Made by a program: the position numbers and the translations under genes
Source: an uncultured bacterium
GTDB lineage: Bacteria > Cyanobacteriota > Vampirovibrionia > Gastranaerophilales > Gastranaerophilaceae
Direction of reading: 5' to 3'
NCBI GenBank assembly: GCA_902464375.1
Contig: CABQIM010000055.1
Location: forward strand, 1-11,706
DNA: 11,706 nucleotides
The notes under the pieces: model-generated
What the model was told of the DNA's origin: nothing
The model's input: the letters and a program-made list of their open reading frames with translations, nothing else
Database searches by the model: none
Shown here: piece by piece, positions 5,578 through 11,706 of the stretch
Layout: each line of letters opens with the position of its first letter
Numbering within the stretch: position 1 is the first letter of the stretch

Positions 5578-6456
5578 ATGCCAAGGTTGCCGGAATATTT
5601 GAAACGTCCGATTATTGATACGGAAAAAACAAAGACAGTCAGAAAGATTCTTAAATCAAAATGTTTGAATACTGTTTGCGAAGGTGCAAGATGTCCGAAT
5701 AAAAGTGAATGTTATTCTGCAAACACTGCAACATTCTTGATTATGGGGCAAGTGTGCACAAGAAATTGCCGTTACTGCAATATTTCAACAGAAAGACCAC
5801 AACCGTTAGATTTAGAAGAACCCAAACATGTAGCGGAAGCAATCAAAGAGCTCGGACTGAAATTTGCTGTTATAACCTCTGTTACTCGTGATGATTTACC
5901 CGATGGTGGTGCAGAACATTTCAAAAACTGTATTGAAGAAATTAGAAAAATTTGTGACGCAAAAATAGAAATTCTTACACCGGATTTTCGCTCTAAAGCA
6001 GATGCTTCAAAACCTCTGTACACATCTTTAGATACAATAATTTCAGCCAAGCCTGATGTATTTAATCACAATATAGAAACTGTGCGTTCTGTTTTCAAGA
6101 CTGCAAGACCGCAAGGCGATTATGATAGGTCATTAGAAGTTTTGAGATACGTTAAAGCAAATTCTGATATTACTACGAAATCCGGATTGATGGTCGGTTT
6201 AGGAGAAACAATTGATGAAATAGAAGCAACTTTTGCTGATTTAAAAAATGTAGGTGTTGATATTCTAACCGTTGGACAGTATATTCAACCATCAAAACAA
6301 CATTTGCCAGTTGATAAATATTATACTCTAGAGGAGTTTGAAAATTTGAAAGTTCTTGCACGTAAAATTGGGTTCAAAAATTTCCAAATTGGTCCACTTG
6401 TCAGAAGTTCATACCACGCAAAAGGGTGTTATGAAGGGCGAGAAATCGATAGTTAA
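5578..6456 (+). CDS. lipA: Lipoyl synthase
   Basis: A radical SAM enzyme (292 aa, usual length) that inserts two sulfurs into octanoyl chains on lipoyl domains of 2-oxoacid dehydrogenases or the glycine cleavage H protein. The auxiliary [4Fe-4S] cluster motif is CEGARCPNKSEC (Cys34, 39, 45). The radical SAM motif is CTRNCRYC (Cys60, 64, 67). The C-terminal RSSY (276-279) supplies the serine ligand typical of LipA. All catalytic residues are present. The ATG is preceded by a short tandem repeat of GGGGTAAAA (5556-5564 and 5568-5576), the second copy acting as a G-rich, weak ribosome-binding site. The gene follows the acetolactate-synthase-like gene with no terminator between and ends at a strong hairpin. 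No lipB or lplA is nearby, so the octanoyl donor must come from elsewhere. Confidence 0.97.
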   Translation: MPRLPEYLKRPIIDTEKTKTVRKILKSKCLNTVCEGARCPNKSECYSANTATFLIMGQVCTRNCRYCNISTERPQPLDLEEPKHVAEAIKELGLKFAVITSVTRDDLPDGGAEHFKNCIEEIRKICDAKIEILTPDFRSKADASKPLYTSLDTIISAKPDVFNHNIETVRSVFKTARPQGDYDRSLEVLRYVKANSDITTKSGLMVGLGETIDEIEATFADLKNVGVDILTVGQYIQPSKQHLPVDKYYTLEEFENLKVLARKIGFKNFQIGPLVRSSYHAKGCYEGREIDS

Positions 6457-6490
6457 AAGGAGTTGATACAATCTGCAAATTTTAATTATA

Positions 6491-6523
6491 AAAACGGCGG
6501 CTTCGAGAAGCCGCCGTTTTTTC
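6491..6523. terminator. Bidirectional terminator between lipA and typA
   Basis: AAAACGGCGGCTT (6491-6503) pairs perfectly with AAGCCGCCGTTTT (6508-6520) around a CGAG loop. T-rich sequence follows on the plus strand, and TTTT with an AT-rich stretch follows on the minus strand. It sits between the convergent stops of lipA (6456) and typA (6537), so it probably serves both. Confidence 0.92.
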
Positions 6524-6536
6524 TTTTAGTAGTACA

Positions 6537-8330
6537 CTATATACTTTTGAACTTAACCAAATCTTGTTTTCTCATTCTAATATTTTCAGGTGTGATTTCA
6601 ACAAGTTCGTCATCTCCGATGTATTCCAAGCAGTCTTCCAAGGATAATTCTTTGTGTGCTTGAAGAGTTACCATAACATCAGCAGTTGCACTTCTCATAT
6701 TGGTTAATTTTTTAGTTTTACAGATATTAACTACGATATCTTGAGGTCTGTTGCCTTCGCCAATAATCATTCCTCTGTATACCTTAGTTTTTGGTGTTAC
6801 GAAGAAAACACCTCTGTCTTCAAATTGTGCCAAAGCGTAAGGAATTGCTTCGCCTTGTTCGTGAGCCAAGATAGAGCCGCTTCTTTGTTTTGGAATATCG
6901 CCCGCATAAGGTTTGTATTCATCAAAGGTATGGTACATAATACCTTCACCACGAGTTAGGCGGATGAATTCTGTTCTGAAACCAATCAAACCTCTTGCAG
7001 GGATTGAGAATTTCATATTTGTTCTGCCATTAGCATTTTGCATTTCTGTCATTGTAGCTTTTCTGCCGGAAAGTCTATCAATACAAGCACCTGCATATTC
7101 TTCCGGAACGTCAACAAGAAGATTTTCAAATGGTTCTTGTAAATTTTCGCCTTCACCTTTATAAATTACTTCCGGTTTAGAAACTTGAAATTCGTAACCT
7201 TCTCTTCTCATTGTTTCAATAAGAATACCTAAGTGAAGTTCACCTCTACCGCTAACCTTAAAGCAATCTGTAGAATCAGTATCTTCAACTCTCAAGCTTA
7301 CGTTCTTTTCTAATTCATCATAAAGTCTTTTTCTCAATTGTCTTGAAGTTACAAACTTGCCTTCTTGACCTGCAAATGGGCTATCGTTTACAGAAAAATT
7401 CATTTGCAAAGTAGGTTCATCAACATGGATAAGTGGAAGCGGATTGATATTATTAGGGTCACATAATGTTTCGCCGATATGAATATCAGAGAAACCTGCA
7501 ATGCCAACAATATCGCCTGCTTCTGATTCGTTAATTTCTACTCTGCCTAAATCTTTGAACCCGAATAATTTAGTAATCTTACCACGTTCAACGCTTCCGT
7601 CAGCCTTAACCCAAGCCACTTGATCTTGAGAATGTACTCGACCGTTAGCGACACGACCGATAACAATTCTACCAACATATTCGTTGTAATCCAAAGTTGT
7701 AGCTCTGAATTGGAAAGGTTTTTCAGCATCGCCTGTAGGTGGCTGAATGTTTTCCAAAATGCAATCAAGAAGTGGAACCATATCTTTTCTTTCATCATCA
7801 AGATGTTTGATAGCAAATCCGTTCAAGCTGCTTGCGTATATGTAAGGGAAGTCAATTAAGTCTTCTCTGTCTGTTAGTTCTGTGAACAAATCAAAAACTT
7901 TGTCCAAAGTTCCGTCCGGATCACCAGCCGGCTTATCAATTTTATTGATTACTACAATAATCTTAATACCAAGTTCCAAAGCTTTTGATAAAACAAATCT
8001 TGTTTGAGGCATAGGACCTTCTGCTGCGTCAACAATAAGTAATGCACCGTCAACCATACCTAATACACGTTCAACTTCGCCGCCGAAATCCGCGTGACCT
8101 GGGGTATCTACAACATTGATTTTTGTTCCTTTGTATTCAATTGAAATGTTTTTAGAAAGAATTGTAATTCCTCTTTCTCTTTCCAAATCGTTGCTATCAA
8201 GAACTCTTTCTTGAACTTGTTGGTTTTCTCTAAAAGCACCGCTTTGTTTTAGCATGCAGTCAACCAAAGTAGTTTTGCCATGGTCAACGTGGGCAATAAT
8301 AGCGATGTTACGTATGTTCTTATTTGTCAT
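6537..8330 (-). CDS. typA: Ribosome-associated translational GTPase TypA/BipA
   Basis: A 597-aa elongation-factor-like GTPase that binds the ribosome and helps 50S assembly and growth under stress or cold. The G motifs are intact: AHVDHGKT (13-20), RERGITI (51-57), DTPGH (75-79), NKID (129-132) and SSLNG (167-171). The EF-G-like domains II, III and V follow, and the TypA-specific C-terminal domain includes the RGLIGFRTEF and YKPYAGDIPKQRSGS stretches typical of the family. Length is normal (E. coli about 607). The start is the ATG at 8330; the preceding GGGAATGGAAAT is only a weak Shine-Dalgarno. It is transcribed alone, divergent from dnaK and convergent with lipA. Confidence 0.97.
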   Translation of the reverse strand: MTNKNIRNIAIIAHVDHGKTTLVDCMLKQSGAFRENQQVQERVLDSNDLERERGITILSKNISIEYKGTKINVVDTPGHADFGGEVERVLGMVDGALLIVDAAEGPMPQTRFVLSKALELGIKIIVVINKIDKPAGDPDGTLDKVFDLFTELTDREDLIDFPYIYASSLNGFAIKHLDDERKDMVPLLDCILENIQPPTGDAEKPFQFRATTLDYNEYVGRIVIGRVANGRVHSQDQVAWVKADGSVERGKITKLFGFKDLGRVEINESEAGDIVGIAGFSDIHIGETLCDPNNINPLPLIHVDEPTLQMNFSVNDSPFAGQEGKFVTSRQLRKRLYDELEKNVSLRVEDTDSTDCFKVSGRGELHLGILIETMRREGYEFQVSKPEVIYKGEGENLQEPFENLLVDVPEEYAGACIDRLSGRKATMTEMQNANGRTNMKFSIPARGLIGFRTEFIRLTRGEGIMYHTFDEYKPYAGDIPKQRSGSILAHEQGEAIPYALAQFEDRGVFFVTPKTKVYRGMIIGEGNRPQDIVVNICKTKKLTNMRSATADVMVTLQAHKELSLEDCLEYIGDDELVEITPENIRMRKQDLVKFKSI

Positions 8331-8391
8331 ATTTCCATTCCCTATTTCTATAAATTGTTAGTTTTTCGTCTAGTGTTATTTTTACACTTAT

Positions 8392-8419
8392 ATTTTATAT
8401 TATCAAGTTCAAAAAACAA
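8392..8419 (-). promoter_or_regulatory. Candidate typA promoter
   Basis: On the minus strand, TTGTTT (8419-8414) and TAAAAT (8397-8392) are 16 bp apart, giving a leader of about 55 nt. The region is very AT-rich, so chance matches are likely. Confidence 0.35.
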
Positions 8420-8438
8420 GTGTTTTATGCTTAGTTAG

Positions 8439-8463
8439 TAGGTCAGGCATTGCCTGACAAAAA
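8439..8463. repeat. Short dispersed palindrome (TAGGTCAG…CTGACAAAA), copy 2
   Basis: GTCAGGC (8442-8448) and GCCTGAC (8452-8458) close a 3-nt loop, with TAG before and AAAAAT after. It shares its borders with the 1044-1071 copy while the inner stem bases differ compensatorily. It lies between the divergent starts of typA and dnaK, upstream of the candidate typA promoter. The rest of the 8331-8622 gap is AT-rich, without an ORF or a recognisable CIRCE operator. Confidence 0.55.
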
Positions 8464-8622
8464 TACAACCATTAATCAAAACATTAATTTTTTGTTTATT
8501 TTTTAAGGTTTTCTTGAAAACAGTGTTTTAATAATAATGTGGTTGAAATAGGTTTAAAAAATCAAAATTTTTAAAAACTACTCAACTCCTAAACTTACAA
8601 TTAAAATAAGGAGATATAAATT

Positions 8623-10467
8623 ATGGCAAAAACAATTGGTATTGACTTAGGTACAACAAACTCAGTTGTAGCAGTTATGGAAGGTGGTAAACCCACCGTT
8701 ATAGCAAACGCAGAAGGTATGAGAACAACTCCTTCTATCGTTGGTTTTTCTAAAACAGGTGAAAGATTGGTTGGTCAACTTGCAAAACGTCAAGCTATCT
8801 TGAATCCGGATAAAACAATCGCATCAATTAAACGTCACATGGGCGAAGATTATAAAAAGAATATTGATGGAAAAGATTACACTCCACAAGAAATTTCTGC
8901 AATGATTTTGAGAAAATTGGCAGATGATGCTAGCGCATACTTGGGTGAAAAAGTTACTTCAGCTGTAATTACAGTTCCTGCTTACTTTAATGATGCTCAA
9001 AGACAAGCAACAAAAGACGCAGGTAAAATCGCAGGCTTGGATGTTTTACGTATCGTAAACGAACCTACAGCAGCTGCTCTTGCATATGGTCTTGAAAAAG
9101 ATAAATCTGAAAAAGTTCTAGTATTCGACTTAGGTGGTGGTACATTCGATGTATCTATCCTTGAAATTGGTGACGGTGTTCACGAAGTTCTTTCTACATC
9201 AGGTGATACTCACTTAGGTGGTGATGACTTTGATAAGAAAATCATAGATTGGATTTGTGAAGAATTCAAAAAACAAGAAGGCATGGATTTAACTAATGAT
9301 AAGCAAGCTATGCAACGTATTAAAGAAGCTGCAGAAAAAGCTAAATGTGAATTATCATCAGTTGTTGAAACTACTATCAACTTGCCTTACATCACAGCTG
9401 ATGCAAACGGTCCTAAGCACTTAGAATTAACTCTTACAAGAGCTAAATTCGAAGACCTTTCTCACGATTTGTTAGAAAGATGTAAGAAACCGGTTGAACA
9501 AGCTCTTAAAGATGCCGGCTTAAGCAAGAATGAAGTTGATGAAGTTGTTCTAGTTGGTGGTTCTACTCGTATTCCTGCTGTTCAACAATTGGTAAAAGAA
9601 TACACAGGTAAAGAACCTAACCAATCAGTTAACCCGGATGAAGTTGTTGCAGTTGGTGCTGCTATCCAAGCTGGTGTTCTAGCTGGTGAAGTTAAAGATA
9701 TCGTTCTTCTTGATGTAACTCCATTGACATTAGGTATCGAAACTTTAGGTGGTGTTATGACAGCTCTTGTTCCTCGTAACACTACAATTCCGGTAAGTAA
9801 GTCACAAGTATTCTCAACTGCCGAAAATAATCAAACAGCTGTTGATATCAACGTACTTCAAGGTGAAAGACCAATGGCTTCTGATAACAAATCTTTAGGT
9901 ATGTTCAGACTTGAAGGTATTGCTCCTGCAATGCGTGGTGTTCCTCAAATCGAAGTTACTTTTGATATTGATGCTAACGGTATTGTAAATGTTTCAGCTA
10001 AGGATAAAGCTACTAACAAAGAACAAAAGATTACAATCACAAACTCTTCTAACTTGTCAGAACAAGATATCGATAAGATGGTTAAAGAAGCTGAAGCTAA
10101 CGCATCAGAAGATAAGAAGAAAAAAGAAGAAGCTGAAATCAAAAATAATGCTAATTCTTTAATCACATCTTCTGAAAGAATCGTTAAGGATTTCGAAGGT
10201 AAAATCTCTGATGAAGACGTTAAGAAATTAACTGAACACAGAGAAGCTCTTCAAAAAGCATTAGATGAAAATAAACCTTCTGATGAGTTGAAGAAATTGT
10301 CAGAAGAATTGCAACAAACTATGTTTGCAATTTCTCAAAAAGCTTATGAAGCTGTTCAAAAAGAAGGCGGAGCTGCTAACAGTGAAGCTAACTCAGCAGG
10401 TAGCGAAAATGCTTCTTCTGACAAAAAAGATGACGATGTAATCGATGCTGAATTCACAAAAGAATAG
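8623..10467 (+). CDS. dnaK: Chaperone DnaK (Hsp70)
   Basis: A cytosolic ATP-dependent chaperone (614 aa) that folds and rescues proteins with DnaJ and GrpE. The nucleotide-binding domain starts with GIDLGTTNS (6-14) and contains VFDLGGGTFDVS (167-178) and VLVGGSTRIP (309-318). The interdomain linker is VLLDVTPL (361-368). The substrate-binding β-domain and helical lid follow, and the conserved C-terminal tail DDVIDAEF (604-611) is present. The start is supported by AAGGAG (8608-8613) nine bases before the ATG. No grpE, dnaJ or hrcA lies beside it, and no CIRCE inverted repeat is visible upstream, so its heat control is probably not HrcA-type at this locus. I find no convincing σ70 promoter in the AT-rich upstream region (a weak TTGAAA is at 8514). 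Confidence 0.98.
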   Translation: MAKTIGIDLGTTNSVVAVMEGGKPTVIANAEGMRTTPSIVGFSKTGERLVGQLAKRQAILNPDKTIASIKRHMGEDYKKNIDGKDYTPQEISAMILRKLADDASAYLGEKVTSAVITVPAYFNDAQRQATKDAGKIAGLDVLRIVNEPTAAALAYGLEKDKSEKVLVFDLGGGTFDVSILEIGDGVHEVLSTSGDTHLGGDDFDKKIIDWICEEFKKQEGMDLTNDKQAMQRIKEAAEKAKCELSSVVETTINLPYITADANGPKHLELTLTRAKFEDLSHDLLERCKKPVEQALKDAGLSKNEVDEVVLVGGSTRIPAVQQLVKEYTGKEPNQSVNPDEVVAVGAAIQAGVLAGEVKDIVLLDVTPLTLGIETLGGVMTALVPRNTTIPVSKSQVFSTAENNQTAVDINVLQGERPMASDNKSLGMFRLEGIAPAMRGVPQIEVTFDIDANGIVNVSAKDKATNKEQKITITNSSNLSEQDIDKMVKEAEANASEDKKKKEEAEIKNNANSLITSSERIVKDFEGKISDEDVKKLTEHREALQKALDENKPSDELKKLSEELQQTMFAISQKAYEAVQKEGGAANSEANSAGSENASSDKKDDDVIDAEFTKE

Positions 10468-10470
10468 CCA

Positions 10471-10492
10471 TACTTTTTCTGTAGAAAAAGTA
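10471..10492 (+). terminator. AT-rich hairpin just after dnaK
   Basis: TACTTTTTCT (10471-10480) is perfectly complementary to AGAAAAAGTA (10483-10492). There is no T-run after it, so it is more likely a 3'-end-protecting hairpin or a weak terminator. The stronger candidate lies at 10550-10589. Confidence 0.4.
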
Positions 10493-10549
10493 GGCAAAAA
10501 GACTTTTCACATTAAGTCGGCTACTCGGTAAAATCTACAAGATTATATT

Positions 10550-10589
10550 AAAACTACTAGTTTCGCCTCAAAGTGGGACTAGTAGTTTT
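10550..10589 (+). terminator. Probable dnaK terminator
   Basis: AAAACTACTAGT (10550-10561) pairs perfectly with ACTAGTAGTTTT (10578-10589) around a 16-nt loop. The right arm ends in four T followed by GTGTTATA. It lies about 80 nt past the dnaK stop. The A and T flanks also make it symmetrical for minus-strand read-through from mscL. Confidence 0.6.
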
Positions 10590-10613
10590 GTGTTATACAG
10601 GTAGATAAAGAAC

Positions 10614-10655
10614 AAGTTGAAAGTTGAAAATTGTTTAAAAATGGTTAGTAGTTAT
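10614..10655. repeat. Partial copy of the 864-910 element arm
   Basis: AAGTTGAAAGTTGAAAATTG, followed by TTTAAA and TTAGTAGTT, parallels 862-910, where GTTGAAAGTTGAAAG is followed by TTTAAA and TTAGTAGTT. The order and orientation match, with a short indel, so this is a dispersed repeat rather than chance AT content. Confidence 0.5.
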
Positions 10656-10673
10656 AACGACAAGTATGGCGCG

Positions 10674-10773
10674 TTCCCTCTCCTCGGGGGAGGTATAGAC
10701 ACTTCTAAAACTTAATTCTCGCCCGCAACATCCATTGAGCAGGAGAGATGTCACGTTAGTGACAGAGAGGGAA
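10674..10773. repeat. Intergenic palindromic repeat with CCCTCTC arms
   Basis: TTCCCTCTC (10674-10682) and GAGAGGGAA (10765-10773) form a 9-bp outer inverted repeat. Inside are CTCC/GGAG segments and a tight hairpin GTCAC-GTTA-GTGAC (10750-10763). The ACGTTAGTGAC within it also occurs in the 922-1018 element. The 10590-10797 stretch has no ORF and is made mostly of these repeats. Confidence 0.5.
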
Positions 10774-10797
10774 GGGTGGGGGCTAATTAAAAAATTT

Positions 10798-10820
10798 AAA
10801 GGTGCATAAGATGCACTTTT
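10798..10820 (-). terminator. Terminator of mscL
   Basis: AAAGGTGCAT (10798-10807) pairs with ATGCACTTTT (10811-10820) through ten positions including one G·T. On the minus strand it is followed by TTTAAATTTTTT. It lies 13 nt past the mscL stop codon. Confidence 0.7.
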
Positions 10821-10833
10821 AACTTCCTACCAT

Positions 10834-11301
10834 CTATCCAACCAACTCGGAAGTACAATTTGGACATCTTGTTGCGTGTATTGGGATACAAGAGCAGCAA
10901 TACGGACATTCCTTTGTTGTAACTTCTTTTTCTGTTTCTTCTTTTTTGCAAACAGAATCTTTGAGTGCATTTATAGATTTAATTAGAAGAAATACAGCAC
11001 AAGCAACAATTAAAAAACTGATAACGTTATTTATAAACATTCCATAGTTAATAGTGACGGCACCGGCAGCTTTCGCAGCATCCAAAGATGGATATTGGTT
11101 TTCGTAAGGATAAATCTGCAAATATAGGTTTGAAAAATCCACTTTTCCTAAAATTAAACCAATTGGCGGCATGATGATATCTTTAACTAAAGAATCTACG
11201 ATTTTGCCAAAAGAAGCACCAATAATAATACCGACAGCCATGTCAAGAACATTACCTCTCAGAATAAATTCTTTTAATTCGTTGCCAAGATTTTTGAACA
11301 T
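10834..11301 (-). CDS. mscL: Large-conductance mechanosensitive channel with C-terminal zinc ribbon
   Basis: An inner-membrane homopentameric channel that opens under membrane tension to release solutes during hypo-osmotic shock. The N-terminal helix and TM1 (residues ~3-50) show the family signature FILRGNVLDMAVGIIIGASFGKIV, written here as adjacent motifs FILRGNVLDMAV and GIIIGASFGKIV. The periplasmic loop is about 52-85 and TM2 about 88-110. The protein is 155 aa against about 136 in E. coli. The extra tail holds a zinc-ribbon-like motif with Cys132/135 and Cys146/149, plus Cys136 and Cys138. Such tails (ECPYC…RCPNCTSEL) occur in MscL of several phyla. The ATG is preceded by a weak GAAAGAG site; a faint TTGGTT–TAGATT pair lies at 11354-11327. 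It appears to be monocistronic. Confidence 0.95.
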   Translation of the reverse strand: MFKNLGNELKEFILRGNVLDMAVGIIIGASFGKIVDSLVKDIIMPPIGLILGKVDFSNLYLQIYPYENQYPSLDAAKAAGAVTINYGMFINNVISFLIVACAVFLLIKSINALKDSVCKKEETEKEVTTKECPYCCSCIPIHATRCPNCTSELVG

Positions 11302-11393
11302 ATAAACTCTTTCGATTTGTACCTAAAATCTAATATACAATAAATACAAACCAAAAGTAATTCCCCTATTTATCCACCAACCAACAGATACAA

Positions 11394-11424
11394 GTCGAGT
11401 TCAATAACAAACATTGAACTCGAC
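11394..11424 (-). terminator. Perfect 12-bp inverted repeat after the right-edge gene
   Basis: GTCGAGTTCAAT (11394-11405) and ATTGAACTCGAC (11413-11424) enclose a 7-nt loop. It lies 33 nt past the stop of the minus-strand gene and upstream of mscL. The T-tract on the minus strand is poor (TTGTATCTGTT), so it is a probable but not classical terminator, or an operator-like site for mscL. Confidence 0.5.
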
Positions 11425-11457
11425 GTATTAATATTATTTGTACACATACCACTTTTC

Positions 11458-11706
11458 TTACGATTTTTGATATTCAGTCTGCATACTTTTCCAATTGTTT
11501 AAATCGTTTAAAGCAAATTGCATCATTTGTTTAAACTCAGTTTTTTGCTGCCAATACGTTTTTAAATCATCACTAATATCATCACATGCAAGCATCCTGT
11601 CAATATAACTTATTGCAAGTTCTTTTTCTTCTATAGTAGATGTCCTATCTGGAACATTTTTATCCAACTCAGCTTTTACATCCATAAATTTTTCAGAATT
11701 TTTATT
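11458..11706 (-). CDS. Hypothetical protein, 3' end only
   Basis: The frame is open from the right edge to the stop, giving 82 visible residues. A Met at 11685 could be read as a start, but it lacks a Shine-Dalgarno and the frame continues upstream (NKNSEKF), so the gene probably begins outside the window. The visible part is polar, charged and almost entirely helix-compatible, with no membrane segment or signal peptide. Residues such as EEKELAISYIDRML and YWQQKTEFKQMMQFAL suggest amphipathic helices. I do not recognise the family and assign no function. Confidence 0.6.
   Translation of the reverse strand, partial: NKNSEKFMDVKAELDKNVPDRTSTIEEKELAISYIDRMLACDDISDDLKTYWQQKTEFKQMMQFALNDLNNWKSMQTEYQKS

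Noticed and set aside
6741..7164. Plus-strand ORFs opposite typA
   Set aside because: They lie fully inside the conserved typA coding sequence and have no family resemblance.
8480..8580. A σ70 promoter for dnaK
   Set aside because: Several TTGAAA and AT-rich hexamers exist, but none is paired with a good -10 at 16-18 bp; in such AT-rich DNA the matches are not distinguishable from chance.

Overview
The window is an AT-rich bacterial chromosome segment. It carries housekeeping genes and one large exported S-layer-homology (SLH) protein. Low GC, a Cys-rich SLH protein with a signal peptide, and many short palindromic repeats between genes suggest an uncultured gut-type lineage such as the non-photosynthetic cyanobacterial relatives (Vampirovibrionia/Gastranaerophilales, 'Melainabacteria'). 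That assignment is an inference from gene style; no marker here proves it.

Layout, left to right. (1) The 3' part of a multi-pass membrane exporter of the ArsP_2 / putative 10TM heavy-metal exporter type runs in from the left edge. (2) A 512-bp gap holds a MITE-like element with nested palindromes and then a structured stretch upstream of the next gene. (3) A 649-aa secreted protein has a Cys-rich N-terminus, three SLH repeats and a Gly/Ala-rich C-terminal region; two terminator-like hairpins follow it. (4) A tRNA-Pro(TGG) lies on the minus strand. Its upstream leader contains a copy of the tRNA 5' end and a segment antisense to the tRNA D-arm/anticodon arm. (5) A divergent unit carries an acetolactate-synthase-like ThDP enzyme (apparently leaderless) and lipoyl synthase lipA, ending at a strong bidirectional terminator. 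(6) typA/bipA converges on lipA from the minus strand. (7) dnaK diverges from typA and stands alone, without grpE, dnaJ or hrcA beside it. (8) A repeat-rich 366-bp gap follows. (9) mscL on the minus strand carries a C-terminal zinc ribbon. (10) The 3' end of an unrecognised minus-strand gene reaches the right edge.

The genes do not form one pathway. The only likely operon is ilvB-like–lipA, based on a 55-bp gap and no terminator between them. TypA, DnaK and MscL are all linked to stress tolerance, but each appears to be transcribed separately. I see no defence system, prophage, transposase or CRISPR array. The most unusual signals are the tRNA-Pro leader, the leaderless and atypical acetolactate-synthase-like gene, the Cys-rich SLH protein, and the shared intergenic palindrome families.
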